Below are positions 24,425-32,134 of a DNA stretch of 32,134 nt, piece after piece. The DNA is taken from the NCBI RefSeq assembly GCF_900198405.1, contig NZ_FZMR01000022.1, forward strand, positions 1 through 32,134, in the 5' to 3' direction. The notes below the pieces were generated by a model. The model was not told the origin of the DNA and made no database searches. It worked only from the letters and a program-made list of their open reading frames with translations. Both the position numbers and the translations under genes were made by a program. How positions within the stretch are numbered: position 1 is the stretch's first letter; every line of letters begins with the position of its first letter. This stretch comes from Helicobacter cetorum. GTDB taxonomy: Bacteria > Campylobacterota > Campylobacteria > Campylobacterales > Helicobacteraceae.

Positions 24425-25531
24425 TCAAAGTAAATAAAAGATTTTTTCTTCTTGAAAGGTGCTTTTAATTTCTACAAAAAGCACTCTTTTTTGCTCTTCT
24501 TCAAGCACGATAATGGGATTAACGCTCTCAAAGCCACTGATTAAGCCTCTTAAAAACAATTCTTCTTCATAGCTTAGGGGGTTAGCGTTTAATTCATTCA
24601 AGCTCGCATATGATTTTCTAGCTAAAACATTCACGCTATGCAAGCTCAAAAACAAAGTTTCATCTCGTTGGCTATAACCTATAGTTGTTTTTAAACGCTT
24701 AGAGTGTATCCATTTTAAATCATTGATTTTGATTCTGGCCTTACTTTTAGAGCGAGCGAGTATGTAGCAATCTAAAGGTTTAGAATTTTTAGAAAGCCAC
24801 ACACCCCCACTTAATAAGCGGTAAGCTTGAATCGTTTTTTGCGCTAAAAAAACTTTGTCTTTATTCTTTTTAGCATTCTCTAGCTTTTCAAAAACTTCCG
24901 TTCTTTCTTCCACACTAGCGGGCAAAACTTGGCGTTTTAGGGGCGAAGAGAGTTCAAAGGGGCTTCTATTTTGAGATTCTTTTTGGATTTTTAAAGCGAA
25001 TTGACACCCACAATAATTCTGCCTATACAGCTCATTTTCTCTAGCTAAACCTTGTAAATTCAAGTCTAGTTCGCTATTAAAATTTTCAAAATTATCGTTT
25101 CTAAAAATAACAAACTCTAAGCCGTATTTTTGAGCGATACTTTGACCTTTAGAAATGAGCTGAGAGGGGTCTTTTTTAGGGCTTGTGAGTAGGGTCGTAG
25201 TGAAAGATTTTTCGCCTAATTCTAGCGCTTTTAAGGCAGTGGTTTCTAAGCGTAAATCAAAGCATTCAAAACAGCGCTCGCTTTTTTCGCCTAAAAGCTC
25301 TAAGCCCTTAGCTTTATTTAAAAACTTCTCTAGCTCGTATTCCCCCTCAATCAATTCTATTTCTAGCATTTTGCAAGTGCGTTTGACATCGGCTAAACGC
25401 AGTAAATATTCGCTGTAAGGGTGGATATTAGGGTTATAAAAAAACCCTACAATCTTTTCTTCCTTAAACGCCTCTTTGGCTTTCTTTAAAAAATACAGAT
25501 TGTCCACCGAGCAACAAATATGTATCAGCAT
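24425..25531 (-). CDS. queH: Epoxyqueuosine reductase QueH (HP0100-like)
   Basis: Reduces epoxyqueuosine to queuosine in tRNA; it is a non-orthologous replacement of the B12 enzyme QueG. The protein has 368 residues. The QueH core (DUF208) is about 1-195: MLIHICCSVDN (Cys6, Cys7), FYNPNIHPYSEYLLR, ERCFECFDLRLETTA and NYCGCQFAL, which hold the FeS/metal cysteines. The last ~170 residues are an extension rich in basic residues (KSKARIKINDLKWIHSKR) of unknown role, perhaps tRNA contact. It starts 9 bases after tlpA, so the two share a transcript. Confidence 0.88.
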   Translation of the reverse strand: MLIHICCSVDNLYFLKKAKEAFKEEKIVGFFYNPNIHPYSEYLLRLADVKRTCKMLEIELIEGEYELEKFLNKAKGLELLGEKSERCFECFDLRLETTALKALELGEKSFTTTLLTSPKKDPSQLISKGQSIAQKYGLEFVIFRNDNFENFNSELDLNLQGLARENELYRQNYCGCQFALKIQKESQNRSPFELSSPLKRQVLPASVEERTEVFEKLENAKKNKDKVFLAQKTIQAYRLLSGGVWLSKNSKPLDCYILARSKSKARIKINDLKWIHSKRLKTTIGYSQRDETLFLSLHSVNVLARKSYASLNELNANPLSYEEELFLRGLISGFESVNPIIVLEEEQKRVLFVEIKSTFQEEKIFYLL

Positions 25532-25540
25532 TCAACCTAC

Positions 25541-27568
25541 TTAGAATTGCTTTTTATTCACATCTTCTAAAATATCGCTGGCAACTTTATCAATATCATT
25601 ACCCACTTCTAGCGAATCACTAGCAATTTTTAAGTTACCCTCAGTAACTTGTCTTAAGGCATCAATAGAGCTATTGATTTCTTCTACGCCTTTAACTTGA
25701 GTTTTAATGCTCTCGCTTGTATCTGAAATGCTTTGAACTAAAATATTGATATTAGCCTCAATCTCGCTCAAAGATTTTTGCGTTCTTTCAGCAAGTTTTC
25801 TCACTTCATCAGCTACCACTGCAAAGCCTCTGCCATGCTCGCCTGCTCGTGCCGCCTCAATAGCTGCATTTAAAGCTAATAAGTTAGTTTGGTCAGCAAT
25901 ATCACGAATAATTTCTACAATACTCTTAATATCTTGTCCTTGCTCAATCATCGCCTCACTTTGACTACTCACGCTTTGGATAGAAGAAGTGATATTTTCT
26001 ACCACATGCGAAGTTTCCATAAGGCTCGCATGCTGAGAGTTAGAGGCTTTTTCTAAATTCTCTACACATTCTTTTAAATTAGCACTATTAGTGGCTAAGT
26101 TTTTCGCAAAGCCAGAAGAAGTTTCTAGCATTTTTTGGATTTCTTGCCCTAAAGCATTAGTTACTAACTCTACTCTACCTTTAGCGTTTTCAATCCTACC
26201 TCTAAAATCTAAGCTTGAATAGCTTTCAAAGATTTTGAAAATGCTTGGCATATGTGAGCCTACACTCTCTTGCAAATAATCCATAATGCCATTTAAAGCA
26301 TCTCTTAATTGAGTCAAATCTGGGCTTGCAGGCTCAGCGTTAATGCGTGCGGTAAAGTTACCACCCTTAACATCTTCTACCACTTTAATGGTATCTTGCA
26401 CCGCTTGTCTGTCCTCTTGCATAGTCTTTTGAGTTTGCTTGATATTTTTATTGATACTCTCTTGCATACGCCCTAATTCATCGTTGCTAGTAGCCTCTAC
26501 CAATCTAATATCACTCGCTTTAGCTTGATTATTCAATAGCTTAAAGAAATTAGACAAAGTGTTTGTAACAATCTCTAAGCGTTTGCTTACAATCACACGC
26601 ATTAAAATCGCAATCGCAATAATCAAAGCAATAATCATAATAACGCTTGCAACAATCACCACAAAACGCACCGAGCTAATCTGTGAATAAACTTTATCTT
26701 TTTCCATAGTGAGCGCAACAACCCAATTAAGATTGTCTCTAGAATTACCGGCTTTTTCAAGCAAATTAAACGCCTCTATGCTTAAATAATTTTCCTTATG
26801 ACTGAAGGGGTCTAAATATTCTACCATGCCCTTAGAGCCATTTTCTTGCACCATTAAGACTTCTTTAACCGCCTCTTTAGCATCTTTGTAAATGTCAGTG
26901 ATATATTTATCTTGCAAGCTCTTATTAGCGCTCAAAAGCACCTTACCCTTAACGCCAATCAAGTATAAATCGTTACGAGTTTTTGCAATCTCATTCACAA
27001 AGCTATCAATAGAAACAAAAATCATTAATACCCCAAGAGCTCGCCTATTTTCATCTAGTAGGGGCATAAGAATATTCACGCCATAGACTTCAGACCCATT
27101 AGGCATTTTCTTATAATAGGGCAAACTTCTAGTAAGCTCTTTATCTCGCAAAGCTTTTTGGACTAAAGGATTTTTGCCTAACTCATGGTTTTCTAAGACT
27201 TTAACTCCATTAGTATCTTGTAAAAGCATGACGCTTAAATCTTCTCTATCTTTAAAGAACATAGAAATCCCTGCTACATGGCTATTAGCATTGATAAAAT
27301 TCTTTAAAAGCTTGATTTTAGTTTCTCTTTTAGTGTCATCAGTGAGCATGTTAGCCACGATACCCATGCCGGTGAATACCGTCTGCACGACCCCTTGAAC
27401 TTCTTTCACCTTAATATGCAAGCTATCTTGCATGGCGTGTAGGGCGTTTTCTTTTAAAATTTCTTTAACCCTACTATTTATGGAAACTCCAAGCAAACAC
27501 ACACAAATGACTACAATAATTGTAGTGCATAAAATAATCTTATTTCCAATCCCTAAATTTTTAAACAA
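25541..27568 (-). CDS. tlpA: Methyl-accepting chemotaxis receptor TlpA
   Basis: An inner-membrane chemoreceptor. Recalled H. pylori ligands or cues for TlpA include arginine, bicarbonate and acid. TM1 is about 8-30 and a large periplasmic double-Cache sensor about 32-295 ([30 protein letters not shown]). TM2 is about 300-322, HAMP follows, and a long signalling domain has its tip [18 protein letters not shown] near 550-570. I choose the TTG at 27568 (675 residues) because AAAGGAT lies 6 bases upstream. The alternative ATG at 27604 (687 residues) has no Shine-Dalgarno. Neighbours thrC and queH match HP0098-HP0100, which identifies it as TlpA rather than TlpC. Confidence 0.87.
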   Translation of the reverse strand: MFKNLGIGNKIILCTTIIVVICVCLLGVSINSRVKEILKENALHAMQDSLHIKVKEVQGVVQTVFTGMGIVANMLTDDTKRETKIKLLKNFINANSHVAGISMFFKDREDLSVMLLQDTNGVKVLENHELGKNPLVQKALRDKELTRSLPYYKKMPNGSEVYGVNILMPLLDENRRALGVLMIFVSIDSFVNEIAKTRNDLYLIGVKGKVLLSANKSLQDKYITDIYKDAKEAVKEVLMVQENGSKGMVEYLDPFSHKENYLSIEAFNLLEKAGNSRDNLNWVVALTMEKDKVYSQISSVRFVVIVASVIMIIALIIAIAILMRVIVSKRLEIVTNTLSNFFKLLNNQAKASDIRLVEATSNDELGRMQESINKNIKQTQKTMQEDRQAVQDTIKVVEDVKGGNFTARINAEPASPDLTQLRDALNGIMDYLQESVGSHMPSIFKIFESYSSLDFRGRIENAKGRVELVTNALGQEIQKMLETSSGFAKNLATNSANLKECVENLEKASNSQHASLMETSHVVENITSSIQSVSSQSEAMIEQGQDIKSIVEIIRDIADQTNLLALNAAIEAARAGEHGRGFAVVADEVRKLAERTQKSLSEIEANINILVQSISDTSESIKTQVKGVEEINSSIDALRQVTEGNLKIASDSLEVGNDIDKVASDILEDVNKKQF

Positions 27569-27659
27569 GGCGTATCCTTTCTTAAAAAATCTCAAATAAC
27601 TCATTTCAGCTATAAAAACATGCTATCACTTATAGAATATCAAATCAACATATAAAAAC

Positions 27660-27673
27660 ATATATATATATAT
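27660..27673. repeat. (AT)7 dinucleotide repeat between tlpA and thrC
   Basis: Seven uninterrupted AT units lie in the divergent gap, about 90 bases upstream of the tlpA TTG start. Short TA tracts can vary by slippage and change promoter spacing. No other gene lies in the 27605-27851 gap. Confidence 0.6.
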
Positions 27674-27851
27674 TGATTTCAAGCGGATACAAACAATGAA
27701 ATAAGTTAAAAAACATGGTTATCTTACCTTTTATAAGCTTAAAAACAAAATTCTATTTCTTAAAACACAACCAAAAATGCATGCTTTAGCTTAAATTATT
27801 TCCTTTTAGGGTATGCTTATAAAATTTTATTTAGTCAGTTAAGGAAAATTT

Positions 27852-29306
27852 ATGCCCTTTGTCCCCACTCGTTCTAATAAAGTTCAAGAAACAAGCTTTA
27901 TAGACGCTCTTTTAAACCCAAGCGCTCCAAAAGGAGGGCTTTATACCATAGAAAACCTTAAACCCTTAGATTGGCAACATTGCTTAAGCTGTAGCTACGC
28001 TCAGCTTGCAGAGCATGTAATTGAGCGCTTAGAATTAAATGTTCCTATAGACATGCTTAATAACGCCCTTAAACGCTATGAAAATTTTGATAACCCTACT
28101 AATCCCTCTCCTATTTTTGCGCTCAATGAAAGGCTTTTTGTCCAAGAGCTTTATCATGGGCCAAGCCTTGCGTTTAAAGATATGGCATTACAACCTTTTG
28201 GGAGTTTGCTCTCTAGTTTAGCTGTAGAACAAAACAAACGCTACTTAGTCTTAGCCTCTACAAGCGGAGATACAGGTCCTGCCACTTTAGAAAGTCTAGC
28301 GAACATGCCTAATATTTTTGTGGTGTGTCTCTATCCAAAAGATGGCACAAGCTTGGTGCAACAATTACAAATGACCACTCAAAATGCTAAAAACCTTAAA
28401 ATTTTTGCTATAGAGGGGAATTTTGATGATGCTCAAAACGCTTTAAAAGAGCTTTTAAAAGATGAAGATTTCAAAGAGATTTTAAAAACGCAAAAATTAG
28501 AATTAAGCGCGGCTAATTCAGTGAATTTTGGTCGTATTGCTTTTCAAATTGTCTATCATATTTGGGGTTATTTAGAGTTATACAAAAAAGGAGCGATTAG
28601 CTCTAAAGAGCCTATTACTTTAGCTATTCCTAGCGGGAATTTTGGGAATGCTTTGGGGGCGTTTTATGCTAAGATGATGGGCTTACCTATCGCTAAGATT
28701 AAGGTTGTAACCAATGCTAATGATGTGCTAAAAGAGTTTATAGAAACCGGTTGTTATGACTTGCAATCGCGCTCTTTAATCAAAACTTACTCCCCCGCTA
28801 TGGATATTTTAAAAAGCTCTAATGTAGAACGCTTGTTATTCGCTCTTTTTGGACATGAACGCACTTATGAATGCATGAAATCTTTAGAGAACTATCAGCA
28901 ATACACTCTAAGCCCCACCGAATTAGCGCACTTAAGCGAGCATTTTAGCACTGCCTCTTGCTCTGATACAGAATGCTTAAAAACCATTCAAGAAACTTTT
29001 GCAGAACACCACTACTTAATTGACCCTCACACCGCTACCGCTCTTTGTGCAAGTCTCTATAGTAAGGAAAAAACGCTCGTTTGCTCCACCGCCTCTTATG
29101 AAAAATTTCCAAGCACCACTTTATACGCCCTAACCCAACAGCAAAAAAGCGATAGGGGCGCATTAGAAACGCTTAGATGTTGTTATGACGCTCCCTCTAG
29201 CAGACGCCTTGATGATTTGTTTGAAAGAGACATCAAGCACCAAGAAGTCTTAAGACTGCAAGCTATTAAGCCTTCTATACTCTCATGGTTAGAAAGCCTT
29301 AATTAG
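27852..29306 (+). CDS. thrC: Threonine synthase
   Basis: The PLP-dependent last step of threonine synthesis, from O-phosphohomoserine. It is 484 residues, in the long-family range. The PLP lysine is K109 in [15 protein letters not shown]; the phosphate-binding part is [12 protein letters not shown] near 135-146; [17 protein letters not shown] lies near 258-274. AAGGAAA precedes the ATG. It is divergent from tlpA and followed by a lipoprotein gene with its own promoter. Confidence 0.96.
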   Translation: MPFVPTRSNKVQETSFIDALLNPSAPKGGLYTIENLKPLDWQHCLSCSYAQLAEHVIERLELNVPIDMLNNALKRYENFDNPTNPSPIFALNERLFVQELYHGPSLAFKDMALQPFGSLLSSLAVEQNKRYLVLASTSGDTGPATLESLANMPNIFVVCLYPKDGTSLVQQLQMTTQNAKNLKIFAIEGNFDDAQNALKELLKDEDFKEILKTQKLELSAANSVNFGRIAFQIVYHIWGYLELYKKGAISSKEPITLAIPSGNFGNALGAFYAKMMGLPIAKIKVVTNANDVLKEFIETGCYDLQSRSLIKTYSPAMDILKSSNVERLLFALFGHERTYECMKSLENYQQYTLSPTELAHLSEHFSTASCSDTECLKTIQETFAEHHYLIDPHTATALCASLYSKEKTLVCSTASYEKFPSTTLYALTQQQKSDRGALETLRCCYDAPSSRRLDDLFERDIKHQEVLRLQAIKPSILSWLESLN

Positions 29307-29362
29307 CCCTTTTTAAACAGACTTGCTCACTCTCTAAATGAGTAGATTAAGCCAAATCGCAC

Positions 29363-29368
29363 TATAAT
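29363..29368 (+). promoter_or_regulatory. -10 box of the lipoprotein gene
   Basis: TATAAT in the thrC-lipoprotein gap, about 50 bases upstream of the ATG at 29420. Confidence 0.55.
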
Positions 29369-29419
29369 ACGCCCAATGATTTTCAAACCAATCTTGAACT
29401 TTAATCTTAAGGAAATCGC

Positions 29420-30136
29420 ATGAAAAAATTTATTTTCTCTCTTATAGCATTACTACTGCTTTTAAATGGTTGTGCAAGCTATAAAATCACACCTGAAAAT
29501 GTCAGTTCTTATAACAATGGCATTCAAGTAATGACCTCTACACAAAAAAAATCCAAAGTCCAGCTAGAAATCGCACAAAGCAAATTAAAAGGCGTAAGCG
29601 AAGCACCTCTAGTTTTTTATGTAGCCGCTCAAATCTTAGAAGGCAATCCGGTCGTTTTCAATCGCAAGGCGATTTCAGTTAGTATCGCAAAAACCAATTT
29701 AGAAGTTTTGAGCTTACGCCAAGTGATGAACTCTAGCTTTGATTTTGAGAGCATTTTACAAAATTTTAATATCACCGTTCCTCAAGCCCCCGTAAATGAT
29801 GTAAATATTATTGCTCCCCCCATGTATTATTATGGTCAAGGGAGCTTTCTAGCTTATAATGGCATGTATGGAGGCATGGGAATGTATGGGCCGGGCTTAG
29901 GCATGATGATGATGGACGATGTAGAAGAACAAGAAGTCATGCAAGAGAGCCGACAAGCCTTAAAAATCCTAGCGATTAACTACCTTAAAAACAATACCCT
30001 TAATGTAGAGAGCAAAGCCAGAGGGGGCTTTATAGTTGTAAACACTAAAAATCTTAAGACCGCCGGCACTATTATCGTAAAAGTTTTTTTAGATAATGAA
30101 ATCCATACTTTTAAGATTGATGTTATCAAAGAGTGA
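29420..30136 (+). CDS. Predicted lipoprotein (HP0097-like)
   Basis: A 238-residue protein with a lipoprotein signal peptide (MKKFIFSLIALLLLLNGCAS, lipobox LNGC, Cys18). The mature N-terminal part (20-130) has regular beta-like sequence. Residues about 130-170 form a low-complexity Tyr/Gly/Met loop (GMYGGMGMYGPGLGMMMMDD) that could bind metal or be flexible. The C-terminus (190-238) is again beta-rich (GGFIVVNTKNLKTAGTIIVK). The position next to thrC matches the HP0097-HP0098 neighbourhood. No enzymatic motif is seen; a surface or envelope role is inferred. Confidence 0.78.
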   Translation: MKKFIFSLIALLLLLNGCASYKITPENVSSYNNGIQVMTSTQKKSKVQLEIAQSKLKGVSEAPLVFYVAAQILEGNPVVFNRKAISVSIAKTNLEVLSLRQVMNSSFDFESILQNFNITVPQAPVNDVNIIAPPMYYYGQGSFLAYNGMYGGMGMYGPGLGMMMMDDVEEQEVMQESRQALKILAINYLKNNTLNVESKARGGFIVVNTKNLKTAGTIIVKVFLDNEIHTFKIDVIKE

Positions 30137-30176
30137 ATAAAAAAGCTTAAAAAAGGTGTATATTAAGAAAAAGCAT

Positions 30177-30182
30177 TATAAT
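30177..30182 (+). promoter_or_regulatory. -10 box of the candidate antisense RNA
   Basis: A perfect TATAAT 40 bases after the lipoprotein stop, with no protein gene downstream on that strand. It would start an RNA near 30189 that runs antisense through the small peptide gene. Confidence 0.55.
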
Positions 30183-30239
30183 TGCCCCATGCGTTGTGCT
30201 ATCGCTTAAGAGAGCAACTAAGGCTAGTCGCTCCGTATT

Positions 30240-30299
30240 TTAGTGTAGTAATTGTGCGAAGACTACCAACACTAGCAATAACACAAATAGCGTTTTCAC
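30240..30299 (-). CDS. Ibs-like 19-residue hydrophobic toxin candidate
   Basis: The minus-strand frame GTG...TAA encodes MKTLFVLLLVLVVFAQLLH, 19 residues, almost wholly hydrophobic after one lysine. Size and composition resemble the E. coli Ibs toxins, 18-19-residue membrane peptides. An unusually strong Shine-Dalgarno (AGGAGGAG, 5-base spacing) lies upstream but is locked in a hairpin (30302-30325) that pairs GAGG with CCTC. An extended -10 (TGCAATAAT, 30362-30370) gives a leader of about 55 bases. An antisense promoter faces it. Together these are the hallmarks of a type I toxin gene. No homology search was possible. Confidence 0.6.
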   Translation of the reverse strand: MKTLFVLLLVLVVFAQLLH

Positions 30300-30301
30300 T
30301 T

Positions 30302-30325
30302 AGGCTCCTCCTAACGAGGTTGCCT
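30302..30325. promoter_or_regulatory. Hairpin hiding the toxin ribosome binding site
   Basis: Imperfect stem AGGC(AA)CCTC - loop - GAGG(A)GCCT on the minus strand. The toxin's GGAGG lies in the 3' arm and loop, so the folded mRNA should be poorly translated. The same stem read on the plus strand lies near the end of the antisense RNA. Confidence 0.55.
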
Positions 30326-30370
30326 CCCACCCACTACAAACCCCTTTTTCTACATTGAACCATTATTGCA

Positions 30371-30758
30371 CTTAGGAAAAAACCTTGTTAAAAACGCTTG
30401 CATAGAGAGACTTAATCATAGCAAAAACAATCAAAAACCCCTAAAAACCATTGCTTAAGGCTTTTCATTAAATCTCTTGCAATTTTTAAGAGTTTAAAAC
30501 AAGCCAAGCAATAACTTCTTAAAAAAATATTAATACTCCGTTTATACAAGGTTCTAAAAACAAATATTTTTAAAAAACAGAACTAAGATTTTATTTTATT
30601 ATTATATTACTTTTATACTCATATTGTAAAATAATAATTAGTTATGATGAAATAATTAAAACAATATTAGCATCTAAAATTATTTATAAATAGTTAAAAA
30701 AGACTATTTATTTTGTAACTTTTACGCATATTTTTTCAATAAGTATCTAAAATTGATA
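30371..30758. other. AT-rich gap without recognised genes
   Basis: About 390 very AT-rich bases between the toxin-antitoxin candidate and the promoter of the exported-protein genes. No coding frame of note, tRNA or strong hairpin is seen. A TAATAATTA stretch near 30632 is weakly Fur-box-like but not convincing. Confidence 0.4.
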
Positions 30759-30759
30759 C

Positions 30760-30765
30760 TATAAT
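30760..30765 (+). promoter_or_regulatory. -10 box upstream of the exported-protein genes
   Basis: TATAAT (in GATACTATAATACAC), about 145 bases upstream of the 88-residue protein gene. It implies a long AT-rich leader of about 140 bases, which leaves room for regulation. Confidence 0.45.
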
Positions 30766-30911
30766 ACACATTTTATACATAATTTAAACAAATAAATTTC
30801 AAATTAATGTAAGTTGTGATAGCATGTTCATAATTTATCAATATTAAGTATTTTAGTAAATTATTGGTAAATTGAAATTGAGTAAAATATTTTTAATAAA
30901 AGGAAATTTTG

Positions 30912-31178
30912 ATGAAAAAATTAATGGCAATGAGTTTATTAAGTATGGCAAGTCTTATGGCTGAGTCTAACGGAGCATTCTTAGGAGGTGGATTTCAATA
31001 TTCTAATTTAGAAAACCAACAAACCAAGCGTTCTGCCGGATTCAATGGCGATACGATGATTGACTTAACTTCACTACAATCCCCCTCTCCAATAGCCCCT
31101 CCACAAAATGGCGGCACAAACACAGGTAACACACAAGCAGCAGGCGGTGTAGCTCAACAACAACCTGCTAACCCTTAA
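30912..31178 (+). CDS. Small exported protein with Hop-like N-terminus
   Basis: An 88-residue protein with signal peptide MKKLMAMSLLSMASLMA, probably cut before ESNGAF. The mature start NGAFLGGGFQYSN resembles the first beta-strand of Helicobacter Hop outer-membrane proteins. Then comes a Pro/Gln/Gly/Asn/Thr-rich tail (PSPIAPPQNGGTNTGNTQ, AAGGVAQQQPANP) and a normal stop, with no room for a C-terminal barrel. The ATG at 30912 follows AAGGAAA; an adjacent upstream TTG is not needed. It could be a truncated outer-membrane protein or a genuine small secreted or surface peptide. It lies 50 bases upstream of the repeat protein gene, so the two may be co-transcribed. Confidence 0.7.
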   Translation: MKKLMAMSLLSMASLMAESNGAFLGGGFQYSNLENQQTKRSAGFNGDTMIDLTSLQSPSPIAPPQNGGTNTGNTQAAGGVAQQQPANP

Positions 31179-31228
31179 TCAATTTTAACAAACATATAAG
31201 ATACATACGATAAAAGGAATTTTTAAAG

Positions 31229-32134
31229 ATGAACATGAAAAAAGTAATTTCAGCGAGTTTAGTTTCTGTGATTGGCTCTGCAATTTTACTAGAGGCGAAT
31301 AACAATGTGAGAGCGGCCAATAGCTTTGATTTAGAATTAGAAGTTACTGCCCCTAGAAATAACTATGCCCCCCACAGATGGCTACAGCAAGAAAATAATC
31401 TAAGTCAATTAAAACAAAAGCTTGAAACAGCAGAGGGCGAATTAACACAAGCTCAAGGAGCTTTAACCACAGCTAACGATGACTTATCCACAGCTAAAGG
31501 TAATCTCTATGGAAGTGGTGCAACTTCAGCAGAAAATGCTACAGATGATAGTCCCTACAAACAATTAACCAAAGCACAAGACCAAGTTTATGGTGGTGGT
31601 AGTAATACCCTTGATAATCCTAGCGATACTAGTTTAATGGGTAAGCTTGCAAGCGCAAAAGCAACTGAAAGTAGCGCACAAAGTGCTTTAGAAACAGCAA
31701 AAAGTGATGTATCCACAGCTAAAGGTAATCTCTATGGAAGTGGTGCAACTTCAGCAGAAAATGCTACAGATGATAGTCCCTACAAACAATTAACCAAAGC
31801 ACAAGACCAAGTTTATGGTGGTGGTAGTAATACCCTTGATAATCCTAGCGATACTAGTTTAATGGGTAAGATTAAAACTGCACAAGGTAATGTAGAAACA
31901 GCTAACGATGACTTATCCACAGCTAAAGGTAATCTCTATGGAAGTGGTGCAACTTCAGCAGAAAATGCTACAGATGATAGTCCCTACAAACAATTAACCA
32001 AAGCACAAGACCAAGTTTATGGTGGTGGTAGTAATACCCTTGATAATCCTAGCGATACTAGTTTAATGGGTAAGATTAAAACTGCACAAGGTAATGTAGA
32101 AACAGCAACCGATGACTTATCCACAGCTACACTG
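31229..32134 (+). CDS. Exported tandem-repeat coiled-coil protein (partial, runs off window)
   Basis: The open frame from ATG 31229 (AAAGGAA upstream) to the window end covers 302 residues with no stop. Signal peptide MNMKKVISASLVSVIGSAILLEA or slightly longer; a second Met at 31235 is an alternative start. After a short unique part (SFDLELEVTAPRNNYAPHRW) comes a heptad-like coiled coil (LSQLKQKLETAEGELTQAQ). Then follow three copies of a 53-residue core (TAKGNLYGSGATSAENATDD ... LDNPSDTSLMGK) joined by coiled-coil linkers. There are no cysteines in the visible part. Probably a surface adhesin or outer-membrane protein whose barrel or anchor lies beyond the window. Family not recognised. Confidence 0.8.
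   Translation, partial: MNMKKVISASLVSVIGSAILLEANNNVRAANSFDLELEVTAPRNNYAPHRWLQQENNLSQLKQKLETAEGELTQAQGALTTANDDLSTAKGNLYGSGATSAENATDDSPYKQLTKAQDQVYGGGSNTLDNPSDTSLMGKLASAKATESSAQSALETAKSDVSTAKGNLYGSGATSAENATDDSPYKQLTKAQDQVYGGGSNTLDNPSDTSLMGKIKTAQGNVETANDDLSTAKGNLYGSGATSAENATDDSPYKQLTKAQDQVYGGGSNTLDNPSDTSLMGKIKTAQGNVETATDDLSTATL
31487..32134 (+). repeat. Tandem repeats, 225/204 bp, with identical 159-bp cores
   Basis: Cores at 31487-31645, 31712-31870 and 31916-32074 are identical by eye over 159 bases. Unit lengths are 225 bp and then 204 bp, both in frame; the 21-bp difference lies in the linker. A fourth unit begins at 32120 but diverges after about 10 bases, and the window ends at 32134. Such identity favours recent expansion and easy recombination. 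Confidence 0.95.

Larger units (their letters stand above)
30189..30349 (+). ncRNA. Candidate Sib-like antisense RNA
   Basis: Predicted RNA of about 160 bases from the TATAAT at 30177, fully covering the 19-residue peptide gene on the other strand and its ribosome binding site. A strong hairpin (30302-30325, AGGC-CCTC / GAGG-GCCT) and a CCCCTTTTT end at 30341-30349 could close it. It is not tmRNA, SRP RNA or RNase P by any motif I can see. The ends are estimates. In known type I systems such an RNA silences the toxin mRNA. Confidence 0.5.

Noticed and set aside
25855-25915. Near-identity of the tlpA and tlpB signalling tips as a recombination repeat
   Set aside because: The chemoreceptor tip is under strong functional constraint in all members; shared sequence is expected.
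30189-30349. tmRNA, SRP RNA, 6S RNA or RNase P RNA in this segment
   Set aside because: None of their conserved motifs is visible; an antisense RNA over a small peptide gene explains the structure better.
30625-30645. Fur box upstream of the exported-protein genes
   Set aside because: The AT-rich match is partial and not symmetric enough to support.
31487-32134. CRISPR array
   Set aside because: Units are 204-225 bp, in frame and coding; there are no short repeats with unique spacers here or elsewhere in the window.

Overview
The window looks like a chromosomal segment of a gastric Helicobacter close to H. pylori. Gene content, protein lengths and local gene pairs match the H. pylori housekeeping set: panC-pyrF, carbonic anhydrase-kdsA-ribH-nusB, rpsI/rplM, fabD-mtnN-rpoD-mqo, pdxJ-pdxA, flgG, tlpA-thrC and tlpB with a glycosyltransferase. 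DNA is AT-rich and promoters are mostly a lone TATAAT-like -10 box, as for the housekeeping sigma factor of this genus. The order is not that of H. pylori as I remember it: blocks resembling HP0006-HP0001, HP0103-HP0102, HP0083-HP0084, HP0096, HP0090-HP0085, HP1579-HP1583, HP1585 and HP0100-HP0097 are shuffled. A relative such as H. cetorum is possible, but the species cannot be proved here.

Layout. 1-131: possible small toxin-type transcript. 132-2812 (minus): Old Yellow Enzyme reductase, then panC and pyrF. 2937-5304 (plus): beta-carbonic anhydrase, kdsA, ribH, nusB. 5305-5794: a decayed gene, a broken flgG copy and a leader with a run of 13 G. 5795-8268: tlpB and a family 2 glycosyltransferase. 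8269-9252: AT-rich, no intact gene. 9253-10064 (minus): rplM-rpsI. 10236-11753: hypothetical gene divergent from a 2-hydroxyacid dehydrogenase. 11754-12532: gene-poor, with hairpins and a serine tRNA. 12533-19257 (plus): fabD, mtnN, rpoD, an NlpC/P60 lipoprotein, mqo and a one-span membrane protein. 19363-21419 (minus): wecA, lpxF-like gene, small exported protein. 21546-23258: pdxJ-pdxA. 23512-27568 (minus): tlpA-queH and flgG. 27852-30136: thrC and a lipoprotein gene. 30177-30370: type I toxin-antitoxin candidate. 30912-32134: two exported proteins, the second a tandem-repeat coiled-coil protein cut by the window edge.

Functionally the window is mostly core metabolism (pantothenate, pyrimidine, riboflavin, B6, threonine, fatty acid and Kdo synthesis), information processing (NusB, RpoD, S9, L13, tRNA-Ser, QueH) and the cell surface and motility (WecA, LpxF-like enzyme, glycosyltransferase, FlgG, TlpA, TlpB). 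The accessory signals lie in the gaps: two small-peptide loci whose predicted leaders share 13 of 14 bases, a poly-G contingency tract, reciprocal flgG/tlpB relics that mark an old rearrangement, and a surface protein built of identical 159-bp repeats.
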